The notes under the pieces were generated by a model, which was not told the origin of the DNA, searched no databases, and was given only the letters and a program-made list of their open reading frames with translations. Position numbers and translations under genes: made by a program. Below, in pieces: positions 41,416 to 48,843 of a DNA stretch of 64,000 bases. The stretch comes from Rubrobacter_D sp963840835 (GTDB lineage: Bacteria > Actinomycetota > Rubrobacteria > Rubrobacterales > Rubrobacteraceae), in contig CAWJAM010000002.1 of assembly GCA_963840835.1 (NCBI GenBank), forward strand, positions 319,952 to 383,951, written 5' to 3'. How positions within the stretch are numbered: the first letter of the stretch is position 1; each line of letters starts with the position of its first letter.

Positions 41416-42738
41416 TTACTCCTTTGCCGTGAACTCGACGTCTTTCGTCTCCGGGCCCCACGCAGCCCCGACGGCGATCAAGAGGGCGCCAATAACAAGG
41501 AGCGCGAGCACCGTGTACTCGAATGGCATAAACACCGACATGCCCGCCTGGTAAAAGGCGTAGAAAGACGGAAGAACGACAGCGAGGCTGTAGGCCAAGC
41601 CATAGCCTGAGGCTCGCACACCGACGTGAAAGCGCTCGCTTACATACGCGGGCGTGAGGGCGAACGGACAGACCACGATCGACACGACAACGCTTGTCAC
41701 GACAATTACCCAAAAGAGACCGCTGACCGCGCCGCTTATGATCAGATAGTAAAGTGCGGTGGCGAGGATCGCCATTGTCACACCTACGGCAATAAGGAAG
41801 GGACGACGTCCCGTCACCTGGCTGAGCGCACCCGCCCCGACGATAACGGGGGTGAGCACGAGGTACGCGATGACCAACGTTATCGTAACCTGTGTACTAG
41901 AGAGCCCAGTCTCGGCGAGCACCCCGGGTAGAATGGCGGCCACGGTTTGCAACGTAAGCCAGAGACCATTCATAAGTAAGAAGACCTGCAGAAAGCTCTT
42001 GAGATTCTCGCCTCTGAACAGTGTCTTCAGCGGAGCCTCCGGCTTGTCCGAATGCTGCCAAAGCTCCGATTCACTGACCGTGCGAGAGTAGTAGATCACG
42101 AACGCGAAGGCCAGGAGCCCCCCGATCACGAACGGGATCCTCCACCCCCACTGCACGTAGGCCGAGTCGATCCCTTCTGAGGGCATCAAGAAGAGCAAGA
42201 GCAAGGTGATCAGGGAGATAGTGGCGTAGGCGAGCGGGAAGGCGCTGTCGATTATGCCGCTGTAGAGGCCCCGCTTCTCACGTGGTGCGTACTCCATCGC
42301 CAGCGGGTTCGCCGAGGTGTATTCCCCGCCGAGGAAGATGCCGTCAACAAACCGTAGAGCGATCAGGAGTATCACTGCCACTATGCCCAACTGCTCGTAG
42401 CCGGGCAGCAAGGCTATGAGAAGCGTAGCCACGCCGAAGCCCGTAACGGAGATTATGGCCGTACGTTTGCGCCCTATGGTGTCTGCAAAGTGGCCGAATA
42501 TTGCGGCGCCCAGAGGCCGCCCAACTAGCGTCGCCGCGAAGATAGAGGCGCTGACGATCGCAATCGCGCTAGTACTCAATTGCGGCGAGACGAAATAGGC
42601 TATGGCAGGGGCCAGTACCACAATCGGAAGATAGATATCGAACAGGTCAACGTAGAAGCCCAGGAAGGCCCCTTTCAGAGCGCTCTGTGCTCGCCTGTCG
42701 TGCTCCTCTCTTTCCGCTGCGCCAATCGAGGTCGCCAT
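41416..42738 (-). CDS. MFS metabolite/H+ symporter
   Basis: A 440-residue 12-helix major facilitator. The loop 2-3 motif GHFADTIGRKRTAIISV and the segment FVDGIFLGGEYTSANPLAME match the metabolite:H+ symporter family (ShiA/ProP-like), which imports organic acids. It is the last gene, on the minus strand, of the catabolic operon; probable uptake of the pathway substrate. AGGAGGAG precedes the ATG. The substrate is inferred only from context. Confidence 0.85.
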   Translation of the reverse strand: MATSIGAAEREEHDRRAQSALKGAFLGFYVDLFDIYLPIVVLAPAIAYFVSPQLSTSAIAIVSASIFAATLVGRPLGAAIFGHFADTIGRKRTAIISVTGFGVATLLIALLPGYEQLGIVAVILLIALRFVDGIFLGGEYTSANPLAMEYAPREKRGLYSGIIDSAFPLAYATISLITLLLLFLMPSEGIDSAYVQWGWRIPFVIGGLLAFAFVIYYSRTVSESELWQHSDKPEAPLKTLFRGENLKSFLQVFLLMNGLWLTLQTVAAILPGVLAETGLSSTQVTITLVIAYLVLTPVIVGAGALSQVTGRRPFLIAVGVTMAILATALYYLIISGAVSGLFWVIVVTSVVVSIVVCPFALTPAYVSERFHVGVRASGYGLAYSLAVVLPSFYAFYQAGMSVFMPFEYTVLALLVIGALLIAVGAAWGPETKDVEFTAKE

Positions 42739-42794
42739 GCCGCTCCTCCTCTTGTTCGTCTACATACGGCTCGACGGTTCCGTACTCCCGCTGA

Positions 42795-43547
42795 TCAAAC
42801 AGATCTTCTTCGTCCTTGATCGGGGGAGTCCCAGTACCACTGCGCGGGTGGGTAGACCGGTCCGTAGCCCATCGGTGGTGTGTAGCCCGTGGGACCCCGA
42901 TCACCGCGACTCCCGCGACGGGATGCAGCGAAGACGCCGATGGCGACTCCTACGAGGAGTCCGACAACCCAAGGCGCGACCTGGCGCAGCATCGGGAGGC
43001 CCACTACCGACAGTATGTTCAGGGATTCGTCTTCGCCGGGGGTTGCGGTGGTCTGTTCGTGCTGCGGAGCTCTCTCGGTGGGCCCTCCCTCGGAGCCATC
43101 ACTTGAGAGTACCTGGGCTTCAAGATTGCGGGCGAACTGGTCCAGAATCCGTTCCGAGACGTTGCCGATGGCGCCCCTGCCGAACTGGGCTACCTTTCCT
43201 CGCACCTCCATGTCGGTGTCCATCGTCAACACGCTTTCGGAATCCGAACCCGTAACGGTGGCCGTTATCGTGGCCTCGGTGCCGCCGTGTCCGTTGATCT
43301 CGCTCCCGGAGGCCCTCATCACCGCCCGGCGGGCATCTCGGTCCAGCTCCTGGAAGTAGATGGTGCCCCGGTAAGAGACGGTGATCGGGCCAACCTTGAC
43401 CTTTACGAGCCCCGTGTACGTGTCGTCGTCCTCCTTGCCTTCGAGGGTCGCGCCCGGCAGCAAGGGAGCCACCCTTTCGACGTCGGAGAGCACGTCGAAG
43501 AGCTCGTCAGGGGGAGCGGCCACGTCGATCTCGTTCTGGATCTTCAT
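42795..43547 (-). CDS. coxG: CoxG-like SRPBCC protein with C-terminal membrane anchor
   Basis: 250 residues. The START/SRPBCC domain begins MKIQNEIDVAAPPDELFDVL, SDVERVAPLLPGATLEGKED, and includes TGLVKVKVGPITVSYRGTIY, the CoxG hallmark. A flexible linker leads to one membrane helix (VAPWVVGLLVGVAIGVFAAS) and a Pro/Tyr-rich tail. CoxG anchors or helps mature molybdenum hydroxylases at the membrane. ATGA overlap with the SDR gene upstream; CGGAGGAG precedes the ATG. Confidence 0.88.
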   Translation of the reverse strand: MKIQNEIDVAAPPDELFDVLSDVERVAPLLPGATLEGKEDDDTYTGLVKVKVGPITVSYRGTIYFQELDRDARRAVMRASGSEINGHGGTEATITATVTGSDSESVLTMDTDMEVRGKVAQFGRGAIGNVSERILDQFARNLEAQVLSSDGSEGGPTERAPQHEQTTATPGEDESLNILSVVGLPMLRQVAPWVVGLLVGVAIGVFAASRRGSRGDRGPTGYTPPMGYGPVYPPAQWYWDSPDQGRRRSV

Positions 43548-44353
43548 CTCTCCTCCGGTATGTCCATCAGGGCCTTGCGCTGCCCGCCATCGATGGGTAC
43601 GTGTGCGCCGTGCACGAAGCTTGCTCTCGGGGAGGCGAGGAAGACGACCAAGTTTGCCACCTCCTCCGGTTCACAGATTCGACCAAACGGGATGCTCCCC
43701 ACTGCCAAGTCGTGGGCCCTCTCTTGAGAAACGCCTTTGTCCCGAGCCAACGCCTTTTCTAGCCCGTCCCATCGGTCGGTGTTAACCGGACCGGGATTGA
43801 CCGTGTTGATGCGGATGCCGAAGGGGCCGTACTGATCCGCCATGGCGGAGGCGAAGTTGATGTCGGCGGCGTTGGCTACCCCTGCGGTGGTCTCCCACGG
43901 GGTCGGTTTGAGTCCGTCGTTGCCCACCACGAGGACCACGCTTCCTTCCCCCTGTTCCCTCATGCGCGGAAGCACGGCCCTGCAAGCCCGCACGTAGCCC
44001 ATAAACTTCAGGTTGAGGCTGCTGAACCACTCGTCTTCGGTTAGGTTCTCGAGGAGGCCCCCGGGCGAGCTTCCGGCGCAGGTGACGAGGATGTCGATCT
44101 TGCCCAGGGAGTCCACCGTCTCGGCGACCGCGCGTTCGACGTCTTCCGGATCACTCATGTCGCCCGCGATGGGTACGACCTTCTGGCCCGTGGCGTCGGA
44201 CAGCTCCTGGGCCGTCTGCTCGAGCAGCTCCTTCCCCCGGGCTGTGATGACCACGGTGCTTCCCTCTTCGGCGAAGAGCCGGGCGCAACGCTTGCCGATA
44301 CCCTTGCTGCCTCCCGTGATAAAAACCACCTTGTCCTCAAGCCCTACATCCAT
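43544..44353 (-). CDS. SDR-family oxidoreductase with non-canonical active site
   Basis: 269 residues. The NAD(P) motif TGGSKGIG (residues about 14-21) and the structural NAG-type motif (LVTCAGSSPG) are present, and NPGPVNTDRWDG follows the active-site helix. The canonical Ser and YxxxK are missing: the region reads VVGNDGLKPTPWETTAGVAN then AADINF, placing Ala and Asn where Tyr and Lys should be. It may belong to an SDR branch with altered chemistry or a binding role. It overlaps coxG by 4 bp. GAGAGGAG before the ATG. Confidence 0.85.
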   Translation of the reverse strand: MDVGLEDKVVFITGGSKGIGKRCARLFAEEGSTVVITARGKELLEQTAQELSDATGQKVVPIAGDMSDPEDVERAVAETVDSLGKIDILVTCAGSSPGGLLENLTEDEWFSSLNLKFMGYVRACRAVLPRMREQGEGSVVLVVGNDGLKPTPWETTAGVANAADINFASAMADQYGPFGIRINTVNPGPVNTDRWDGLEKALARDKGVSQERAHDLAVGSIPFGRICEPEEVANLVVFLASPRASFVHGAHVPIDGGQRKALMDIPEER

Positions 44354-44427
44354 CCCGTTCTCCTCTCGATTCCCTCGATTCGACTGAATCGACCTTCACG
44401 GCTCTCTGGCCGTGCAGCCCCGTACCG

Positions 44428-46047
44428 TTAAGTGACCGTACCGATCAACTCATTTTTCAACACCTTTCCTATCTCGTTGCGGGGCAGCTGCTCGACCACG
44501 AAGAATCTCTTCGGGCACTTGTAGGCGCTGAGGCGCTCGCGGGCGTGGGCTTCGAGCACTTCGTCGTCTATCTCACTCCCCCGAGCGGGGACGACGAAGG
44601 CGACTACTTCTTCTCCCCACTGGTCCGACGGGACGCCCACGACGGCCGCCGTTTGGACCGTCAGGTGTTCCTCCAGAAGGAGCTCGACCTCCCTAGGGTA
44701 CACGTTCAATCCGCCCGTGATGATCATCTCCTTGGAGCGTCCCGTGATGGACAGGTATCCGTCGTCCAGATCCACGCGTCCTATGTCCCCGGTACGAAAC
44801 CAATCCCCCGGGTAGAAGCTGTCCCTCGTGGCTTCCGGGAGGTGCCAGTAGCCCCCGAACACCTGCGGACCGCGCAGCACCACCTCGCCGTCTTCGCCGG
44901 GTGGGACTTGGGCACCCTCGTCGTCGACTATCGCCAGTTCGGTGCCGGGAAGGGGCAGCCCCACCGATCCAAACTTACGTGGACCGTCGTACGGGTTGGA
45001 GATGCTAAGGCCACTTTCGGTACTGCCGTAACGCTCCAGGATGTCCTGGCCCAGTAGCGACGATACCCTCCGGGCCAACGCGGGGGAGAGGGCCGAAGAA
45101 CCGCAAACGGCGAGCCTCAGAGACGAGAAGTCTACATCCCCGATGCCGTCCCAGGCGGCGAGCTTTTCGTACATGGCCGGGACGGCGAAGAGGACCGTCG
45201 CCCTCTCAGACTCGATCGTCGCGCAGAGGTCGGCCGCGTCGAACCTGCTATTTATCACGGCGCGTGATCCGGAGAGAAGCGTCGCGTGAACGCCACCGAG
45301 CCCGTGCTGGTGCGAGAACGGGAGCGCGTGCACAAGCACGTCGCGCGCGCTCCATCGCCAGGCCCGCATCACCGCGCGGATGGAGGAGAGCAAATTGGCG
45401 TGGGAGAGCGGCACTCCCTTGGGTTGCCCCGTGGTGCCGGAGGTGTAGGCAAGCAACGCCGCGTCGCAGCCGTCGGCTTGGGCCGGCTCCAGGGGTTCAA
45501 CCCCAGAGATCACCTGCTGCAGCGATGGGACGTCGGCGGGCGCCTCTTCCTCGAGCGCGACGACAGATTGGAGGGTCTTGCTGTCGCGAGCCAGAGATGC
45601 CAGCCGCTCGAGCGCATCTCCCTGCGCCAGCGCGCACATTGCGCCGCTGTCTTCCACGAAGTGGCGCAGCTCATGCTCCGTGAGGCTGGCACCGGCCGGA
45701 ACCACTATAGCTTCCGCCCTGAGGATACCGAGGTATGCGGTGACGAAGTCGAGCGAATTATTGCCGCACAGGAGGACACGTCCTCCCGGTTCGATCCCCT
45801 GAGCCCTGAGCCAGCCTCCCACTTCTGCAGCGCGGCGGTCGAGCTGTCCGTGGGTGATCCCTTCGCCGTCGATGATCAGAGCAGGTCGCTCGGGGTCACG
45901 CGCTGCGGTGTCGTGAAATGCTCGGGTTAAACATCCCTCGACAAGCTCCGCCTGCAGCGAACCGGCGTCGACCTCTTCTCCGAGGTGGCGTCGCCAAGCC
46001 TGAACCGTATCAGGCGCCACCTGACCGGTATCTGCCAGCTTGGTCAT
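44428..46047 (-). CDS. Acyl-CoA ligase (AMP-forming)
   Basis: 539 residues of the ANL superfamily. The P-loop is LAYTSGTTGQPKGVPLSHAN, the A5 motif ILERYGSTESGLSISNP, A7 GDWFRTGDIGRVDLDDGYLS, the hinge GRSKEMIITGGLNVYPREVE, and the catalytic Lys lies in PRNEIGKVLKNEL. It activates a carboxylic acid as a CoA thioester before hydration and cleavage. The ATG at 46047 overlaps the upstream stop (ATGA). The longer frame to 46305 is an overlap artefact. Confidence 0.92.
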   Translation of the reverse strand: MTKLADTGQVAPDTVQAWRRHLGEEVDAGSLQAELVEGCLTRAFHDTAARDPERPALIIDGEGITHGQLDRRAAEVGGWLRAQGIEPGGRVLLCGNNSLDFVTAYLGILRAEAIVVPAGASLTEHELRHFVEDSGAMCALAQGDALERLASLARDSKTLQSVVALEEEAPADVPSLQQVISGVEPLEPAQADGCDAALLAYTSGTTGQPKGVPLSHANLLSSIRAVMRAWRWSARDVLVHALPFSHQHGLGGVHATLLSGSRAVINSRFDAADLCATIESERATVLFAVPAMYEKLAAWDGIGDVDFSSLRLAVCGSSALSPALARRVSSLLGQDILERYGSTESGLSISNPYDGPRKFGSVGLPLPGTELAIVDDEGAQVPPGEDGEVVLRGPQVFGGYWHLPEATRDSFYPGDWFRTGDIGRVDLDDGYLSITGRSKEMIITGGLNVYPREVELLLEEHLTVQTAAVVGVPSDQWGEEVVAFVVPARGSEIDDEVLEAHARERLSAYKCPKRFFVVEQLPRNEIGKVLKNELIGTVT

Positions 46048-46760
46048 CCAACGCCTTCCCCGCGCGACAGCGCCGAAACGGAACCCGTCCAGGACGCGCG
46101 GTTGCCCGACCTCTCCTCGCGCAGCGCGTCGAGGTACCCTGAGGCCTCCGTCACCACGCGTTTCACCCGGCCGACCGCCCCACGATTCAACCCGGTAAAG
46201 TCTGAGGCGAGCTCGACTGCCATCGCCTCCGGATCCTCTTCGACACGGTCCACGAGCCCCATTGCCATCGCTTCCTCCGCCCCGACGGAGCGCATCGTGA
46301 GGCAAAGGTCCATCGCCCGACCTCTTCCTACCAAGGAAGGAAGCCCCCAGGATGCGACCGCCAGACCGTGCCCGGGTCCGGAGACGCGCATCATCGTTCC
46401 CCTCCCCGCGACCCGTAGGTCCCCGGCGACGGCGAGTTGTAATCCTGCCCCGACGGCGTGCCCGTCGAGGGCCACGACTATCGGGGCCGTCAACGTCACC
46501 ATCTTCTCGTAGAGTTCGTACAACAGATCGCTAACCCCCGCTCGCTCGCCGTCCTCGAGGTCGAGATCCGCCCCGGCGCAGAAAGCCCTGGGGGTAGAAG
46601 AACAGAGGACGACGGCGCCTGCGTCGACACCGTCGAAGGCTTCAATCAAGGCGGATACCAGGGGCATGTTGACGGCGTTCAGCCGCTCCGGGCGGTTGAG
46701 ACGCAAGCGCAAGACGTCCTTCGCCGGGCTGTCGGACAGCAACTCCTGCGTACCGCTCAT
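46044..46760 (-). CDS. Enoyl-CoA hydratase/isomerase
   Basis: A 238-residue crotonase fold. Oxyanion elements are RAFCAGADLDLED and HAVGAGLQLAVAGDLRVAG; the usual GGG reads GAG. It should act on the CoA ester made by the ligase encoded immediately after it. The start at 46760 (MSGTQ) overlaps the VOC gene stop region by a few bases short of contact, consistent with coupling. Confidence 0.85.
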   Translation of the reverse strand: MSGTQELLSDSPAKDVLRLRLNRPERLNAVNMPLVSALIEAFDGVDAGAVVLCSSTPRAFCAGADLDLEDGERAGVSDLLYELYEKMVTLTAPIVVALDGHAVGAGLQLAVAGDLRVAGRGTMMRVSGPGHGLAVASWGLPSLVGRGRAMDLCLTMRSVGAEEAMAMGLVDRVEEDPEAMAVELASDFTGLNRGAVGRVKRVVTEASGYLDALREERSGNRASWTGSVSALSRGEGVG

Positions 46761-46764
46761 CCGC

Positions 46765-47169
46765 TCACGAGACAGGCTCGCACAACTCGACCAGGATCCC
46801 GCCGAACGCCTGTGGATCGAGGAATGCGATGCGCATGCCACCCGCCCCTGGTAGCGGCGCGTCACCCAGAGGATCCACTCCACGCTCCTTCAACTCGTCC
46901 AGCGCAGCTTCGAGATCCTCCACCTCGAAGGCCGCGTGTTGTATCCCGGGCCCGTGCTCTTTCAGGTAGTCGGCGTTGGACCCCGTGCCGGTAAGCGGTT
47001 TGATCAGCTCGACCAAGGTCTCGCCGCAGGGGAGGAACGCTATCTCGAGCTCGTCCCCGTACGGCTCCACGTGGTCGAGCGTCAACCCGAGGTTCTCGGT
47101 GAAGCTCTGCACCGCGCCGTCGAGGTCTTCCACGATGACGCCCAGGTGGTTGAGGCGCTTGATGTTCAC
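46765..47169 (-). CDS. VOC-family protein, methylmalonyl-CoA-epimerase-like
   Basis: 134 residues with two beta-alpha-beta-beta units: KRLNHLGVIVEDLDGAVQSF (metal His), FLPCGETLVELIKPLTGTGS (Glu), GPGIQHAAFEVEDLEAALDE (second His) and GGILVELCEPVS (second Glu). These four ligands and the length match methylmalonyl-CoA epimerases; a related CoA-ester epimerase or dioxygenase role in this operon is likely. The GTG start at 47169 overlaps the upstream stop (GTGA). Confidence 0.85.
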   Translation of the reverse strand: MNIKRLNHLGVIVEDLDGAVQSFTENLGLTLDHVEPYGDELEIAFLPCGETLVELIKPLTGTGSNADYLKEHGPGIQHAAFEVEDLEAALDELKERGVDPLGDAPLPGAGGMRIAFLDPQAFGGILVELCEPVS

Positions 47170-47816
47170 CCGCCCGGCTCCGCGACCACGCGCGTGGGGC
47201 CCCCGTTCTGGCCGACCAGCCGCAGGGGAAAGGCCGTGACCTCGAAACCGGCCGCCGGGAGCTCCGGCAGACGCATCAGGTTCTCGATCAGCAGTACGCC
47301 CGCCCCCAGCAGGATCGTGTGGTTGGGCCAGGGTTTGGTGTCGTCGACGGCAAAATCCAGCCCGAGCGCCGACGGCGCCGCCTCGGCGACCGCCTCGGCG
47401 GCGTCCTCGGCGAGGAAGGGGTTTGCCTCGTAGAGCCGCTCGCTCTGCCACGCCTCATCCGACCACCCGGTCGCCAGCATGAGGATCGTGCCCTCCGTCT
47501 CAGAAGGCTCGAACCCGGCGCTCTTCAGGTGTCCAAGCGTTATCGGGGACCCCTCCTCGGCCATAGATCTCAAGTCCAGGCATAGCCCCGGGCGCCGAAA
47601 CCTGTCGATCGGGATCTGGTCGATGGAGGCGCCGTCCTCGATAAAGTGGGACGGCGCGTCTATGTGCGTGCCGGTGTGTATGCTTATCGTCATCGTCGTG
47701 TTGCGCACCCCATCCCGCTCGAGCGTCGTGAGCGGCTCAAGCCGCGGACATGGATGGCCCGGGACCGGTATGGTCTTCTCCGAGAAAGGCATCGTGAGGT
47801 CAAGCATCCTACTCAT
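47166..47816 (-). CDS. Cyclase-family metal-dependent hydrolase (kynurenine formamidase/isatin hydrolase-like)
   Basis: A 216-residue protein with the family signature HTGTHIDAPSHF (residues about 47-58) that binds Mn or Zn, the opening LDLTMPFSEKTIPVPGHPCP, and a C-terminal LPELPAAGFEVTAFPLRL. The family hydrolyses amides and lactam rings. Beside a molybdenum hydroxylase and a CoA ligase it may open a hydroxylated ring. First gene of the minus-strand operon; GTAGGAGG precedes the ATG. It is divergent from coxM, so 47817-47961 should hold both promoters. Confidence 0.85.
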   Translation of the reverse strand: MSRMLDLTMPFSEKTIPVPGHPCPRLEPLTTLERDGVRNTTMTISIHTGTHIDAPSHFIEDGASIDQIPIDRFRRPGLCLDLRSMAEEGSPITLGHLKSAGFEPSETEGTILMLATGWSDEAWQSERLYEANPFLAEDAAEAVAEAAPSALGLDFAVDDTKPWPNHTILLGAGVLLIENLMRLPELPAAGFEVTAFPLRLVGQNGGPTRVVAEPGG

Positions 47817-47961
47817 CCCGATTTCCTCCTACGTACGCTTGTAGCTCCCTCTTGCCCAATATAATATTTAGTACGATCAGAGTAAAGTGCTAGTTTACTT
47901 CAAGCTTGGGCTTGATCTAAGCTAGGGTTTGGGCAATGGCGGATCGCGGGGAGGGGCAAAC

Positions 47962-48843
47962 ATGAAACCGGCTGCATTCGAGTATCGAAGGGTAAGCACG
48001 GTGGAAGAGGCCATCGAGCAATTAACGCAACTGGGCGAAGATGCCAAGCTGCTAGCGGGGGGCCAGAGCCTGGTAGCCATGATGAACTTCAGGTTGGTCC
48101 GTCCCTCCGCACTCGTCGACATAAAGCGCATCCCCGAGTTGCAATACGTGGAGCCCGACGGCGAGGGGTTGAAGATCGGGGCGTTGACGCCGCATCGTTG
48201 GGTGGAGGCGGTGGAGGACCCTGACATCCTCGAGGGTTTCTCGGTGCTAAAGAAAGCGGCCCGCTGGGTCGGACACTACCCCATTCGGACGCTGGGCACG
48301 TTCGGGGGCAGCATCGCGCACGCGGATCCTTCGGCGGAGTGGTGCATGCTCGCGTTGCTTCTGGACGCCGAGATCGTGGCGGTCGGGCCCGGGGGCGAGC
48401 GTGTGATAGCGGCCTCCGACTTCTTCCAAGGATTCTTCATGACCGCGCTCGAGCCCGACGAGATGATCGTGGAGGTGCGCTTCCCCGAGCCGGCCCCGCG
48501 CGCCGCGCTCCAGGAGTTCGCCAGGCGAGCCGGGGACTACGGTATCGTAGCCGCTGCCGTCGCGTTGGACGTCGAGGACGGCGAGTGCCGCTCGGCACGC
48601 GTGGTGCTCGGGGGCATCTCCGACGTCCCGTTACGTATCCCGGAGGCGGAGGACGCGCTCGCTGGGGCAGAAGTCGGTCCGGAGGCATTCGAGGCGGCGG
48701 GCCAGGCGGCGGGCGAGGCGATAGATCCGCCTTCCGACGTCCAAGCGACGGCGGAGTACAGACGAGACCTGGCGTCCGTCCTGATAAAGAGGGCGTTGGG
48801 AGAGGCGATGGCCGAGGCGCGGGAGACGGTCGATGCGCACTGA
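47962..48843 (+). CDS. coxM: CoxM-type FAD subunit of a molybdenum hydroxylase
   Basis: 293 residues. The FAD-binding motifs are LLAGGQSLVAMM and TLGTFGGSIAHADPSAEW, and the C-terminal domain closes with RVVLGGISDVPLRIPEAEDA. It passes electrons from the Fe-S subunit to the quinone or other acceptor. It is the first gene of the plus-strand operon; GGGGAGGGG precedes the ATG at 47962 and the longer frame from 47929 is unlikely. It overlaps the next gene by 11 bp. Confidence 0.92.
   Translation: MKPAAFEYRRVSTVEEAIEQLTQLGEDAKLLAGGQSLVAMMNFRLVRPSALVDIKRIPELQYVEPDGEGLKIGALTPHRWVEAVEDPDILEGFSVLKKAARWVGHYPIRTLGTFGGSIAHADPSAEWCMLALLLDAEIVAVGPGGERVIAASDFFQGFFMTALEPDEMIVEVRFPEPAPRAALQEFARRAGDYGIVAAAVALDVEDGECRSARVVLGGISDVPLRIPEAEDALAGAEVGPEAFEAAGQAAGEAIDPPSDVQATAEYRRDLASVLIKRALGEAMAEARETVDAH

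Noticed and set aside
44428..46305. 625-codon version of the acyl-CoA ligase
   Set aside because: The first 86 codons overlap the enoyl-CoA hydratase in another frame; the ATGA-coupled start at 46047 gives the normal family length.
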